From: Cerioporus squamosus
Taxonomy: Eukaryota > Basidiomycota > Agaricomycetes > Polyporales > Polyporaceae
Direction of reading: 5' to 3'
Assembly (NCBI GenBank): GCA_022592435.1
Contig: JABYQS010000061.1
Location: 1 to 64,000, forward strand
Length of the DNA stretch: 64,000 nt
Position 1 is the first letter of the stretch, and every line of letters starts with the position of its first letter. Positions 1-11,317 of this stretch are shown here, in pieces. The notes beneath the pieces are model-generated. The model was given only the letters and a program-made list of their open reading frames with translations. It searched no databases and was not told the origin of the DNA. The position numbers were made by a program, and so were the translations under genes.

Positions 1-13
1 TCAGACTTCATCA

Positions 14-331
14 GTATTACTTACCGAGGGGGGTGCAGAGGGGTACCGTGAGAAACTCATGCTTGGAGACAAGAGGCTGAAATTCTGTCGTTTAATCTCT
101 GACGCTTCTACCACCTTAGATTTTTAAGATGCGCTCCAGTATGCCTTCCCTAGCAAACATGTCGTCTCCAAATTAGTGCAGGCTTGCGAGAATGACGAGG
201 AGGTCGAAGGATGCATTCCTGGGGGTCAGGTAAGCGCTGCCAAGTTCGGTGTCCGACCGTTCCTCCCGGCCAAGATTTCGAACTCCGCAGTTCTCACGGC
301 ACCCCTCTGCACCCCCCTCGGTAAGTAATAC
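14..331. repeat. 41-bp inverted repeat enclosing 236 bp
   Basis: Positions 14-54 and 291-331 are reverse complements over 41 bases with one mismatch (the A of GGGGTACCG in the left arm against the GGGGTGCCG reading of the right arm). The arms contain a G-rich block followed by GTGCAGAGGGG. The enclosed 236 bp has no convincing coding frame. The structure could be a short non-autonomous element with terminal inverted repeats, or a local inverted duplication. No clear target-site duplication is visible, because the left flank lies too close to the window edge. Confidence 0.8.
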
Positions 332-632
332 AAGCCTACACACACGGCAACGAAAGTTCGGGTGGGCGCGAAGCTAGCAGACGTTGCAACCTTATTGTCA
401 GTATGCATTAGCGGGTGTTACAGCAAAAATAAGATTGATTCCGAGTACTTCTCGTGCTGGAGCGCAAGACAAAAGAAGCGTGAGAATGCAGCCCCTCCAG
501 CGCCATGGTCCAACCACCAGCACGCGGAGCCATGTAGACATGGCTTAACTTAGATGGTCTCCAGAAGTCGAAGGGTACGGTACACGAGGCGTCAATCCGA
601 GGGACGTGGCGTTCTGGACCATGGTGGACAAC

Positions 633-1904
633 TTAAGCTGTCTGGGTGCTCAACTTCTCGCCATCGCTATCAGGCTCACGGGCAGTCTCAACAGCGTGAA
701 GATCCCAGAGAACGATCGCCGAGGTAGAGATGCCCTGCGCGATTATATTGCATCAATTTTATGCAGTTGGAGAGAAATGGGGGATGCAACTCACAATGAA
801 GGATGGCATGCCGCCGATGATCCACTTGGGCAGCGGCTGCGGGAGCCCCAGAACCACGTATATGAGTAGACCGAGCGATGCTGCGAAGTAGACCACCGCA
901 GACTGGATGATGACATCTGCGACAAGGAGGACTGCGCGAGGGAGGCGCGGCGAGACGACGAGGTGGGACTTGCGGATGCCTGTGCGCGTGCGTACGTGCG
1001 TTTGGATTAGATGACCGATGATCAGGACTGCCCCGTGCGACGTACGAGATCGATATCGAGTGAGCTCAGAAGCATATATTGGGCGCGAGTGCGACATACC
1101 TGAGCAAAGCCCGTTCGTCACGCAAGAGAACCCGAAGAAGAGCACGGTACGGATGTCGCCAGTGAGATTGTCCTCGAAGTGGAAAAGGTTCGCGACCATC
1201 ATCCCGCCAGCCACTATCATAGAGACACAAATGATGAGCGACGTGCTGTGCGGCGTGGTGTGAAGAGCGAACGCACGGATAGAAGCCAACCAGAACAACG
1301 AGGGGGTGAAGGCCGCCCAGTGATTGCGGTCCCACACGACGTACAACCGGTGAACCTGTGCGGCACACGAAGCTGTGAGTCTCGAGCTCGGGCGCCGTGT
1401 ATATCAAATTGGTACGCACCATGAAGGCATCCGCGAGGATGATCTGTATGAAGAGAATTGTCATCTTGGTGGCCCAGTGCGACTGTCTGTCCGGTCGGAT
1501 GTCTGTCAGCCCGTGCATCATCGCATCCGGATTTCCGGCTTTGACGACGAAGCCATGCAGACTTGCATCGATATCGAGCACCAGATACTACGACATAGTT
1601 GACGTTAATGGATGCGATCAGCCGGATGAACTTGTGAGACGCACTGTTAGGGCTAGCATGAACATGAGACCTAACACAACGGCAGGACCGACCCTCCGAA
1701 GAACGGAGCGATGTGGAGTGACATTCCTGACGAGTAGCCACAGCGAGGCTGCGCAGGCCCCGGAGAAGAGCCCGAAGAACAGAGTTCCCACCGTCAACGA
1801 GACAAGCGCAGATGAGAGAATCGCCTGAGAAAAACTTGTGAGGGCTCGAAGAGCACAAAGAACGGACACCCTACCTTATCGTAGTCAATGTTGGACATAA
1901 TCAT
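633..1904 (-). CDS. Basidiomycete multi-pass (7TM) membrane protein, six exons
   Basis: Conserved hypothetical membrane protein of a family common in Agaricomycetes (DUF6533/6534-like; the exact DUF number is uncertain). My model has exons at 1904-1875, 1824-1645, 1587-1420, 1355-1100, 1027-795 and 734-633, giving 322 aa. All five introns are 50-72 bp with GT..AG ends and preserve frame. Hydrophobic segments follow the family order: an N-terminal helix (SSALVSLTVGTLFFG), a second helix (VVLGLMFMLALT), the diagnostic ILADAFMVHRLYVVWDRN region where the motif is split by an intron, then LIICVSMIVAGGMMVANL, TVLFFGFSCVTNG, VVYFAASLGLLIYVV and the closing PSFIGIS motif. The start follows the short first exon (MIMSNIDYDK); a start six bases later is also possible. 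No catalytic residues are recognisable; a receptor or sensor role is only a guess. Confidence 0.75.
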
Positions 1905-2836
1905 GGTCGTTACAAAAGGCCCGGGGAAGGCAAGCCTGTGTTCATGATGTCCTGCCAAGGCTTAAATAGTTCGTCGTGGCGTGTCAAGCATCCGACTGCG
2001 AGTGGCGTCGGAGCGTCGAGGCGATGCGGGCAATTTTTTATCTGCGTGACCTTATGTGAGTGGGCGGTTCTCTTCACCTTGTCTGCCAGAGCGATGACAT
2101 CTGGAAGAACCCCTACCGCCCGAGGACTCGGAAGTACAGGCGGGATATGATGTCCTCCGCCCAGGACAAGCCGGGCGTTCAAACGGCCTTGTACTATGGG
2201 TGGCGGGATATTGATCTCGATACTAGTACTTGACTTGGATCTGAGAGTATTCCTGTGTAGGTTGTGAATACTCATATTGAAGACCACCACATGCAGGAGG
2301 AGGAGCAGAGGGGTACACGGGCTCGTCGTGCCGGACAGCGGGGTGCAAAGTGCGTGGGAATCACCTGACATTGCGCTCCCACTCGGATCGGATGCACTGC
2401 AGATGCACGCCGCCGCCCATGAGCAAAGCATGCCTTCCGAGAGGGTATTGACGAGGTCACAAGATATATTGCTCTTGACCGTGACGTGGAACTCGTCGCA
2501 TCTGTCACCGCTGCCGGTTGTATCGACCTTCGGGAACTTGAAGACACAAGTTCGACTGACAATGCACGTAAGTCGTGACTGCTCTTCCACAGCGGCAGGT
2601 TTCGCGTGGCACAGTCTCATAGTAGCCTAAGGCTGATCGAGATAGTATTACATCTAGACAAACTCGTTCAACAGCAGTTTCAATAATCGCTCGAAGTCGG
2701 ACTCACATGCGGACTTGAAACGACGAACCAGAACCGTGTGCTGCATGACCTGTGAATCAACACGAGTAGGTGAGGTCGCAATATCCCCTTCGCGGGAACC
2801 AACTCGACGCACCTACTGCGCCCAGCCTCCAGGCTA
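1905..2836. other. Intergenic, no supported gene
   Basis: A 236-codon minus-strand open frame (2620-1910) crosses this stretch but shows no recognisable domain, no splice logic and an unconvincing composition. It is upstream of the 7TM gene and downstream of BTB gene A. I see no RNA gene or repeat. Confidence 0.5.
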
Positions 2837-3882
2837 CTACCACCCGGGCACATCAATCCCGAGCATGGACGGTAGGTGCTCCCAGTTTCGCCTTTGTCGT
2901 TTCAACTGACGTTCTTTGACAGCTGCTGAACATCCTGTGCACAGCCGAGGCCCATCGGTCCCGGGTAGGGTATAGTTCAGGATGACAACGGGGTTTGGCA
3001 ACTGCGCGGAATGGACCTCTCGAGCCGCGATGTCCGACAGGCCCTGAAGCGCACGTCGACACGCATCGTTCCCGTCCTTCAGCGAGCAGGATCCGGAAGG
3101 GAGAGGCGTGTAGGTCGTGAAGTAGGCAAGGATGGTTGCCTTGAGCAATCTGGCTTTGGCAACGAAGCACAAGCCGAGATCCTCGGGCGAAAGCGTCTCC
3201 CGCTCTCCGTCGCTGTATGTGAACCCCTCTACGATATCCGTACTCATCCGACAGCACACCATCAGTGCTACCGGGAGCAGGGTATATTCGCCCGTCAGTC
3301 GCGCGAGGTTCACCACCCCGATGGCATGCGCCAGCGTGAACCCGGGTGGCACCCAGGTTTTCCTGCTCTTGCAGACGAGGAGGTCCGTGGTAAAATGATC
3401 CTTCAAGTAGTCCATCGCTTGCTGATATATGGACGTCATTTGATACTTGTGTCCCAGACGAACGCAGGCAGCGACCACTTCGAATGAGGGATCAGATCGT
3501 TTCACGAAGATGCTGCAGACGCATCATGCTGTTAGCTGTGTCGCTCCTCAGGACAAGGCGAGACGTACCCTTGCTCTTCGGGATGGAACATCACACGCAG
3601 AATATTCCGCCAGTCGCGAGCTGAATCAGTGACGTGGACGGTGGGGCATGGCAAGTCCTCGGACTCGTCCGGGATTGTCGGCTGAGGGAAAGCGAGCATG
3701 TCTCTGAAGACCGCGAACCGTTCGGCGAGGTAACTCCTGTAGACACGGAACTCGGTGTGCTGCGCGACAATGATGATCGTCCCGTCGTCGAACCAGAGCT
3801 CGTCGTCCCTCGTACGCGGAGGCTCCGATTGAAGCGCCTCGGGGTCTGCCAACGTTGCTGAGAGTGTGTTGGACTTCGACAT
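2837..3882 (-). CDS. BTB/POZ protein A (329 aa)
   Basis: Likely substrate adaptor of the BTB/POZ class, expected to bind cullin-3. Exon 1 (3882-3569) encodes the N-terminus and BTB core: the DELWFDDGTIIIVAQ..EFRVYRSYL strand pair, FRDML and the SARDWRNILRVMF helix. A 56-bp phase-2 intron (3568-3513) follows, then exon 2 (3512-2837) with ACVRLGHKYQM, HAIGVVNLARL and LLPVALMVCC. The C-terminal part carries Cys247/Cys256 and Cys296/Cys299, then W..LPSMLGIDVPGW. The ATG at 3882 was preferred over an in-frame ATG at 3948 because protein H starts at the same place and similarity stops upstream. It is the closest relative of gene H (about three quarters identical by eye) but lacks some 20 residues that H has before VHV.DSARDW. 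Same strand and spacing as genes B and C. Confidence 0.88.
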
Positions 3883-4163
3883 CTGTAACGCGCTAGTATC
3901 AGGCAGGCGAGAGAGCGAGAGAGCAAGAGAGCCGAGATATGTACTCACAGTGTATGAGGGTGTGCCCGCGTGTTGTCGTTACGAGAGAAAGAGACGAAGC
4001 GCGGAGGCGGATGCAATCACTCACCTCATGCTGCTGCGTAGCCCGGCGCCAGGCTGTGAGTCCCGTCGGTCACTCGTCGTCAAGGAGCGTAAGTCATGAG
4101 TTCCCAGAGCAAACAAGCAGTTACACGGAACTTAGAGGAATGCGGGTGCACCCTGTCCAGTGT

Positions 4164-5257
4164 CTAAATGTCTTGGCCCCGATTCGCGAGATCAAGCCCG
4201 AAGAAGGACGGGAGTCGCTTCCACAGCGCTTTATGCTCCTCCTCCTCGCACTCCCGGAACATCTCCCAACAAGGGTCACAGAATGTCGTATTTTTGACAT
4301 CATCGGACAGATGTGCCTCCAAATGAAGGAAAGGCTCCGGATGCTTGAGGCCGTACGCTGTGTTGTTTGCCACGGTGAAGAACTTCTTGCACGCCGCAGC
4401 CGCGAAACATGTGTTGTTGCTGCGGCAGGGCTTCTTGCGGCGTCTCGAGGTGTCGGAGACAGCGAGGAAGCTGCGGGTGTACTTCCCGTATGTCTCCTGC
4501 ATGAGCTTCGATCTCGCCACGAGGCAGCGCTCGAGGTCCTCCGATGATAGCATCTCCCGCTCGCCGTCGCTGTACACGAAGCCTTGGGTGATGTTGGTGA
4601 GCTGGCAGCATTTGAAGAGGGCTACGGGAAGGAGAGTGTGCGCTTCAGTCAATCGAGCGAGGTTGACCACTCCTATGGCAGAGGAGCGAACGAAGCCGTG
4701 GGGAGGCCACATGATGGTTTGTCGGTAAAGAGGGGGATGGAAGAGGGTCTTGAGATAATCGAGTGCTTCGCGCTGGATATGGACCATGTCGTACTTGTGT
4801 CCGAGGCGAACACATGACGCAAGGGTATCGAATGATGGACATGGCGGTCCTTGGTGGAAGAAGCTGTGCGTTCGGAATATCAGACGACCGAAAGGCCCTA
4901 GAGCGATATTCGATAGAACGACAGACGCGCGACTCACCAAGTGTCGCTCCTTGGCATGTAGAGGCGGAAGACATTTCGCCAATCTCTCGCATAATCACAG
5001 AGATGAACAACGGGACACTGATAGTCGCATTGGTCCTCGGTGTTGCAGATGGCGGGCTGTGGGAGCGAGAGGAGTTCCTTGAACATAGGGAATCGATCCT
5101 GGAGCAGGCCTCGGTAAACGCGAAATTCGGTGTCCTGAATGACGAGGACGATCGTCCCATCGTCGAACCAGAATTCGTCGTCTCGTTTGCGCGATGGGGT
5201 GCCTTTTTGCTGATTCATCGTTTTGATCGCTGGTGTCTCAGTCATGTCTGCCACCAT
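4164..5257 (-). CDS. BTB/POZ protein B (339 aa)
   Basis: Second member of the local BTB family. Exon 1 (5257-4938) has the BTB signature DDEFWFDDGTIVLVIQDTEFRVYRGLL and a YARDWRNVFRLY helix. The intron (4937-4864, 74 bp, GTGAGT..ACAG) falls at the family position and phase, and exon 2 (4863-4164) continues with SCVRLGHKYDM, AIGVVNLARL and LLPVALFKCC. The C-terminus has the pairs C-x5-C and C-x2-C (CDPC) 42 residues apart, then W..LPSFFGLDL. The usual final GW is replaced by NRG. The ATG at 5257 is the first in frame; ATGs at 5245 and 5218 are possible. It diverges more from A and H than they do from each other. No obvious regulatory element upstream. Confidence 0.87.
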
Positions 5258-5767
5258 TGAAGTCAGTGGCGGAACATCTACATAATCTGGAGACTGCGAC
5301 TCACTCGACTTGCCAGACTAGCTGCCCGCCAGATGAGGCGAAGAGGAACACATTACGGAGAGGGTGCAACAAGACTTGCAACGAGGACGAGGTGCTGCAG
5401 CATATGACACGTGATGGAGAAGGTCCGGACACGCGACAGCGGCTTCTCGACCGATATGAGTGTCGATACCACCATGTCGACGTGAAGCCCTACAGCAAGA
5501 TGCTCATGTCAGTTATGCAGTCACGCAAAGCTTACATACGGCGCATGCATCTTGCGGCGTCTTGGAAGTCTCCATCTGGTTTCACAGTCGGAGATGTTGC
5601 TGTGTAATACACGAGGTTGAGGGAAGCAGAGTAGCGACATGATAGGGGTGACGGGACGGAATCGTGATCACTGTGGATCTGATACAAGCCTACTGATTCA
5701 CATAGTCAGCAACTGGGACGAAAGGGTAGGCACGAGGACACACCTACTACAGAAAGGGTCACCGGAG
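5258..5767. other. Intergenic between BTB genes B and C
   Basis: About 510 bp holding the upstream region of gene B and the 3' flank of gene C. The short frames here lack family similarity, and no palindrome of the kind found near genes C and D is visible. Confidence 0.5.
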
Positions 5768-6816
5768 TTAACCACCGGCTTCCAGCCCAAGGATGTCCGG
5801 CAACTGCCCCCAGATGGTTCTCTGCTCGTCCACCATGCGGTTCTCCATATCTCTGTAGCACAGCGAGCACAGGGGAAATGCATACGCTTCACAAACACGG
5901 AGGAATGCGGATGCCTCGCAGAATGGCCACTCGTTCGCGACGCAGTCGGGTTGGTCATGCAAGCTATAGAGCGTATCGCGGATAGCCCGTTGACAAGCGC
6001 CCTCGGTGGTGCATCCCGGTACGTTGGTTGGCGCGAAGATGCGTAGGACGGCTCCGGTAAATTCTGTCATCAGCACAACCTTCCCTTTCATACACCGGAT
6101 AAGATCCCTGCTGTCGAGTTTCTCGACGTCGCCGCCTGAAGTGACGAATCCGTTCACGATTGTAGGGACAGGAAGGGTGCAGCATACCGTGAGCGCAGTA
6201 CGGAGGACGGTCGGCCACTCCATGCGCCGGGCAATGTTGACAACACCGATGGCCTGCGAAGGCGACCAGGACGGCGGTCCTGCGGAGACCCCATCTTCCA
6301 TCCATTTGTCGAAGTCCAGAGGATAGTAGTGCTCGAGATACTCCAGAGACTGCACGAGAAGGTGGTCGACTTGGTACTTGTGGCCAAGCCGCACACAGGC
6401 AGAGATCGTCTCGAAGTCGATCTTAGGGGGGCCCGCGTAGATGATTCTGGGGGTATTAAAGGCAGTGTTGAGAGGATGCATCATAGACATGGAAGTGACA
6501 CTTACGGTGTCTGCTTCTTGGGTAATAGAGCACGTAGTAGATTGCGGATGTCGTCAGGGCTGTCGTCCAGCTCCATGACAGGGCACGGTTGAGTGCCTGC
6601 GCTAACGTCGTCACATGTCGCGGGTTGAGGTATGGAGAACATGTCGGCAAAAACTGGCGAATGCTCCGCCAGGATACCCTTGTAGATTCGGAACCGCACG
6701 CTCCGCGCCTCGATGATTATCGTGCCGTCATCGAACCAGAATTCCGCGTCCTCCTGAAGCAGAACTGTCGGAGGGTCCACGCGTGGTCTCTTCGGGCGAG
6801 ATTCATGTTTGTCCAT
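5768..6816 (-). CDS. BTB/POZ protein C (329 aa)
   Basis: Third minus-strand BTB gene. Exon 1 (6816-6506) encodes a basic N-terminus (KRPRVD) and the BTB core DAEFWFDDGTIIIEARSVRFRIYKGIL, HSPVFADMF and DSPDDIRNLLRALLP. A 59-bp intron (6505-6447) is followed by exon 2 (6446-5768) with SACVRLGHKYQV, QAIGVVNIARR and LRTALTVCC. The C-terminal module has C-x5-C (CTTEGAC) and C-x2-C (CSLC) separated by 41 residues, then W..LPDILGLEAGG. Splice sites restore the frame exactly. A perfect 18-bp TGACGTCA-centred palindrome lies about 290 bp upstream of the start. Confidence 0.88.
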
Positions 6817-7101
6817 AATTTATTCGAGTATTTCAGGAGTTTTTGTGTTCTGGTCGCTGCGGTGGTTCCGCAAAGCCGGTATGGGATGCGGAGCTGTCCC
6901 ACCGCCGTATTACTGGAGTATATGCGTGAGGAACAAACAGAGGAAAATCATGCACTCAGGCTGTAGCATGTACTTCACCTACTCACAGCTCGATGCGTTG
7001 CTGACTCTCAAGATGTCTAACACCGAGGGCAAGGGAGGCAAAAGCTGAGAGGGAGAAGAGAGGCAGTGACGCGTAAACGGTGACACTGAAACCGCTACCG
7101 A
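6817..7101. promoter_or_regulatory. Upstream region of BTB gene C
   Basis: Presumed promoter and 5' leader between the ATG of gene C and the TGACGTCA palindrome at 7102-7119. No convincing TATA box was picked out. Short open frames on the plus strand look random. Confidence 0.35.
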
Positions 7102-7119
7102 GCGCGTGACGTCACGCGC
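7102..7119. promoter_or_regulatory. CRE-like perfect palindrome (TGACGTCA core)
   Basis: GCGCGTGACGTCACGCGC is an 18-bp perfect palindrome centred on TGACGTCA, the classical CRE/ATF site for bZIP factors. A second half-site (CACGTCACG) follows directly. It lies upstream of BTB gene C (minus strand) and of a possible BTB N-terminal remnant on the plus strand at 7268. Near-identical sites precede BTB gene D (20222-20237) and gene E (22757-22773), which suggests a shared regulatory input. Confidence 0.6.
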
Positions 7120-7267
7120 ACGTCACGTTGTCTGCGCGCCTCCGAGTCGCGACGCGCCATGATTGGGCCACTACAGCAGCACCCGTCATCTCCATCGCAA
7201 AAGTCAAGCAACGAGGTGCGCCTCAACAACAAGAAACAGACCACGAACGCTGACATGTCGACTCAGG

Positions 7268-7435
7268 ATGTCCCAGGTTGCCAGTGCGAGCACGGAACTC
7301 CGAGCCTTTGGAGCCTCAGGATCAAAACGTGCGCGGGATGGCGAGGAGAGCGGGATTCCCGACGCAAACCCACCGGACCACGCGGTACGAGACTTATCTG
7401 AGAGAAATTCCCTGCTCGTGGCTGACTTGCCTTGA
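7268..7435 (+). pseudogene. Possible N-terminal remnant of a BTB gene
   Basis: From the ATG at 7268 the frame reads MSQVASASTEL..GSKRARDGEES..DHAVRD, which resembles the N-termini of BTB proteins D (MSESSQSTNVASSKRPRED..ERVRDEEFW) and F (SSKRPREHDTES). Similarity ends exactly where the BTB core EEFWYEDGT should begin, and the frame stops at 7435. Together with gene C it would form a divergent pair around the TGACGTCA palindrome, like the E/F pair around 22760. The matched stretch is low-complexity and short, so chance resemblance is possible. Confidence 0.3.
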
Positions 7436-7949
7436 TCCTCAGGCTCCAGCAACAACTTGAACTCACGGAAGGGGGACATGGAGCGTGTGTCACATGTGTC
7501 TGGCACAAATTCTTGGACTCTGCTTCTTTCGTCGACTCGACCGACGACTATCGATCCGATTCTTTGTGTCTGCCCTTGGCCCCAGGCAGTCATACTTTCT
7601 CCACGCCAACTTCTTCGCTGTTCACTCACCCATCCGAGCTTCAATACTCGTTATCCCCTGCGAGATGTACTCAAAACGGCCGTTTACGAGCCGGAGTTCA
7701 GAAAGGTCCAAGTGTATTCGGACCTGCCACTTTGCCGGAGGCATTGTGGCGTCGCTGACGGTACTACGTACATGGAGAGACAGTATGGCTGGCTGGTCAT
7801 AACTTACGTGGGACGTCTGCTCCGCTACTCTATGCTGTACATAACGCCGACTGCAGCCGTTGTCGCGAATTAAATCTCGTCCGAGGGTAATAGCTTGAAT
7901 ACTAGGGTGGTGGTGTGGGCGGGGGCCGGGGGTATATGATCCGTCGGGT
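7436..7949. other. No supported gene
   Basis: Overlapping open frames on both strands (for example 7457-7873 plus and 7204-7644 minus) have no recognisable domain. The right end is the 3' flank of the P450 gene. Confidence 0.45.
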
Positions 7950-10316
7950 TCAGACTGTGAGGGCGGAGCGCGCCTGCGCGATGAGATCGCGCGCGTTGTC
8001 GGAGCGTGGCCGGATGGAACACACGAACGGCTTCGGCTGGCTGGCAATACAAACGCGGCGTTAGCTGCTGTCAAGAGCTCTAATGCCACAGACACATGAG
8101 GGGGCGAGAGGGGAAGGGGGGAGGGGGAGGGACGGCGGAATTACCTAACGAAGCCGGACGTGTAGCCGCCATCGGGGGTAAGCTCGGTGCCCCATTGGTC
8201 CGTGGCCTTGGAGACGTCGAAGAGGGAGAGGATGCTGGCGGCGGCGAGCCAAATGCTCGCTTCCGCGAACTCGCGGCCTGGGCAGAGTCTGCGCCCGAAG
8301 CCGAAGACGATCTTGCGCGGGTTGCAGGCTTCTGCGGTCGCCGCGTCCATCTCTAGCCAGCGCTCCGGGCGGAACCTCTGGGGGTCCGGGTAGTACTTGG
8401 GGTCCTGCGTCATCTTCCTACGCGGGTCCGGGCATCTCAGCACGACGATGCTGTGGGACCGCAACCGGAGGCAGGGCGGTCGACTCACCACATATTGGGA
8501 ATGACCATGGTGTTGCCGGGTATGTGGTATCCACGATAGCCGTCGGCCACAACGGTATTGTGGGGGATGCCTACGGCGGCGTTTAGTACGTGAACGAGGG
8601 CAAGCCCCGCCGGATAGCACTCACCGAGTGGAACGGGGCACCGCCACCTGCAACGATGCACGGAGTGAGCATGGACATATACCGCATGTGCGACGGGATC
8701 AGCGGGCGCACCTGAGAACCTCGCTAAGCACGCAATCGAGATAAGGCATGTTCGGCCTGTCATCAAAGTCTGGAAGTCGCGATCGCCCGATGATGCTGTC
8801 GACTTCCTGCTGGGCACGCCTGAACACCTCGGGGTGCAGAACCATGGCGAGCATGAAATTCGAGGTCACCGTGACCGTCTGGAAGCACGGTCAGCTGAGT
8901 CCCCCGCGCATCATCGAGTGCCCTCGTACCGTCTCGGTTCCCGCTGGAGGGTGCAGCGTTAGAATTAAGCGTGACGTGCATGGAAGGACGTGGGACGCAC
9001 CTCCATAGATCACCCCAGCGGCCCCCTTGATATCCTCGGCTTCTTGTGCGGACGGTCCGTTGCGGCCATACGTTTCTTCCAGAAGCGAAGCCGTAAAAGA
9101 CGGCCGCGCAGTGCCCGCAGCCTGGCGCGAGGTGTCAGCCACACCTGACAGGACGGAGATGAGGGTTCGTCCGCACCATTGCGCTCTTGACCATCTCGTA
9201 CGGCGTGTCCATCATCGCACGCACGAGCCCGCGAATCCTGAACGCGTTGCGCTTGAAGCCAGCGCCCGGCATCCAAGTCGGCAAATTCTTCACTGGCGGA
9301 TGGGTGAGCGCCGTGAGCGGGTGATGCGAGGAAGCCGGGCAGAAGAGTATGGCAGGTACTTACACACGGGGAAGAAATCCACGAGCATGGAGCCTGGGCT
9401 TCCCGCGAGCACGGTCGCCTCCGTGGCCTCGTGCGCGAGCTTCACGTATTGGTCTTCCATGGACTGGATGCGGTGGCCGTACGTAATTTCCATAATCATG
9501 CCAGTCGACCACCTGAGGAGATAAGCCAGCGCAGACTGTGTGAGCAGCCGCGGATCCTTCGAGTAGCACGCTCATGTGACGGGCTCACCTGTTGATGTGG
9601 GAGAGGAAGTCTCCCGGGGTTTCGAGCAGGCCGGAAAGAAGGGTGTACGTTTCCCGTTGTTGGATGGGGCGATAGCCATGCAGCGCCGGCCTGGTCTGGA
9701 AGTTATCGTGCATCCACCGCCTGTGTTTACGGAACCGATCGCCGTAGGGCATGTGCGTCACGACATTGTCCCAACCCATACTGTGGCGGGGAAGGGCGGA
9801 TCAGCGGCGCCGGGGCACGAGGATACTAACGCAAGAAGTGGGGTGTCAATCTCAGATAACGACTCACAGTTCGGACAGCAAAATCAAACGGGGTCGGTCA
9901 GAGAAGTTGCCGCTCTTTCGCTCAAGCAGGTCCTGCGCCGCACGTAGAGAGCCCAACACCAAAACCGGCCGCCTGAAGATCTTCGCATAGACCACGTCCC
10001 CTGGAATGACCGACGTCAACTCAAATCGCCGCCTTCGTCGGATCGGCATAGCAGACGTACCGTACTGCTTCGTCCACTCTGCGAACGTCTTCTCTTGGTA
10101 GTCGGAGGGAAGTTGATGGACATTACCAAGGACAGGAATTGCCTGGGGCCCAGGGGGTAGCCGAACAGCGACGGAGTGTTTGGCGAGGCGGAGCCACTTG
10201 AAGAAGGCAAAGCGAACGAGCACGAAGAGGAAAGCGGCGACGCTGACCGGGGCAAGAACGTGGACGACGGGCTCCATCGCTAAGCTGTATGCCAGTGGAG
10301 GAAGGTGCCAGGACAA
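7950..10316 (-). CDS. Cytochrome P450 (O-methylsterigmatocystin oxidoreductase-like), 12 exons
   Basis: Haem-thiolate monooxygenase, probably ER-anchored: an N-terminal hydrophobic helix (VLAPVSVAAFLFVLV) is followed by a basic stretch and the proline hinge LPPGPQAIPVLGN. By eye the gene splices into 12 exons with every junction in frame. Landmarks in order are GWDNVVTHMPYGDRFRKHRRW (helix C), the I-helix AGTETT, ExxR as EVLR in LDCVLSEVLRWR, PERW in FRPERWLE, the haem loop FGFGRRLCPGREF, and a final exon beginning SQPKPF. The I-helix exon is only 14 nt (8943-8930). The terminal exon (8040-7950) follows a 104-bp intron. The start could instead be the second ATG at 10277, just before the membrane helix. 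All signature residues are present, so it should be active. Substrate cannot be told. Confidence 0.88.
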
Positions 10317-11317
10317 GAAGCCGCGAGTTCGAGCTTTATACGATGGCGGAGAATCGGAGTAGTGTGACGACAGGTTCCCGTTCTTTCATGAACATATCAG
10401 GTTCCCGAATCGTTTATTCTGAGCTGAGCTAGGCTTCCTGCAACGCTTGGTGGCCCTGGGTTGACGCGTGGTGACCTCGGGGAATTTGCCGCGGGCAGCC
10501 GCACACACTCTGTGGCAATTGAATGGATCGGGAAAGAAGCCACGCCCGATGCCCTCGCGTATCGCGATACGTGATGAACAAGTGCGATGGATGACAGTGT
10601 AGTAGTCGGCAAGCGAACATTGCGGGATTGCAAACATTCGGCGGGGCATGTGGGCACCGATCGCGCGTCCAGCGCAAGTCAGCAGAACGGCTTGTAGCCC
10701 CGACGCTCTTCTGCGAGAATTGGAGTAGGCCAACGTGTGGGAGGTGCAATAGGAGCGACGTGAGAGCGCGAAACGTCAGCGTGGCTCGAGAAGACTCCGG
10801 ACTGCGTCTGCGAAAGGGTCCGGGGGCATCTTCGGATAGCATCCCGGGCGGGGAGCGCACGGTGGCGAGCATTGAATCCGGTCTATACGCACTCGACTTC
10901 TGCGACTGAGTTGCTTTCCCTGAGGCATCGCCAATTCAGCGGTGGGCGTGGAGACCCTTTCTCACTTGTTACGTGTTCTGTTGATGATCATGAGCGCGGC
11001 GGGATGTATCGCAGCTGCCAGCATCCCTATCAGAAACCAAACGGAGTTGGCTGTCGCATATGTAGCGAAAATGAGTTTGAAACTCACTGCTCAACGGGAG
11101 AAGTCATCTGATTGTCGTACACAACCGAGCAGGCGACGACCAGCTTGGCAAGACAGTGAGCGGCTTGGCTGTTTCAACTCCAAGTTCAGACGGCACAGAT
11201 GGTCGGAGACGTTCAAGTTCGAGCCAACACCGTCGTGGACTCGGATGGTCGTCCCAAGATGAAGCGCTGATGTGCACTTCTGCGTCTACAGATATAATTA
11301 TATTGAGTAAAGAATAT
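10317..11317. other. Intergenic, P450 promoter side to tRNA
   Basis: About 1 kb containing the upstream region of the P450 gene. Open frames of up to about 147 codons (10872-10429 minus) show no domain. No gene can be supported. Confidence 0.5.

Noticed and set aside
1560..1660. Suspected frameshift in the 7TM gene
   Set aside because: A 57-bp intron (1644-1588, GTGCGT..TAG) joins LALT to YLVLDID in frame, so the gene is intact.
1910..2620. 236-codon minus-strand open frame
   Set aside because: No recognisable domain, biased composition, overlapping plus-strand frames of similar quality and no splice partners. Treated as chance in GC-rich DNA.
8860..9020. Suspected frameshift before the I-helix of the first P450
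   Set aside because: Resolved by a 14-nt microexon that yields the canonical AGTETT motif.
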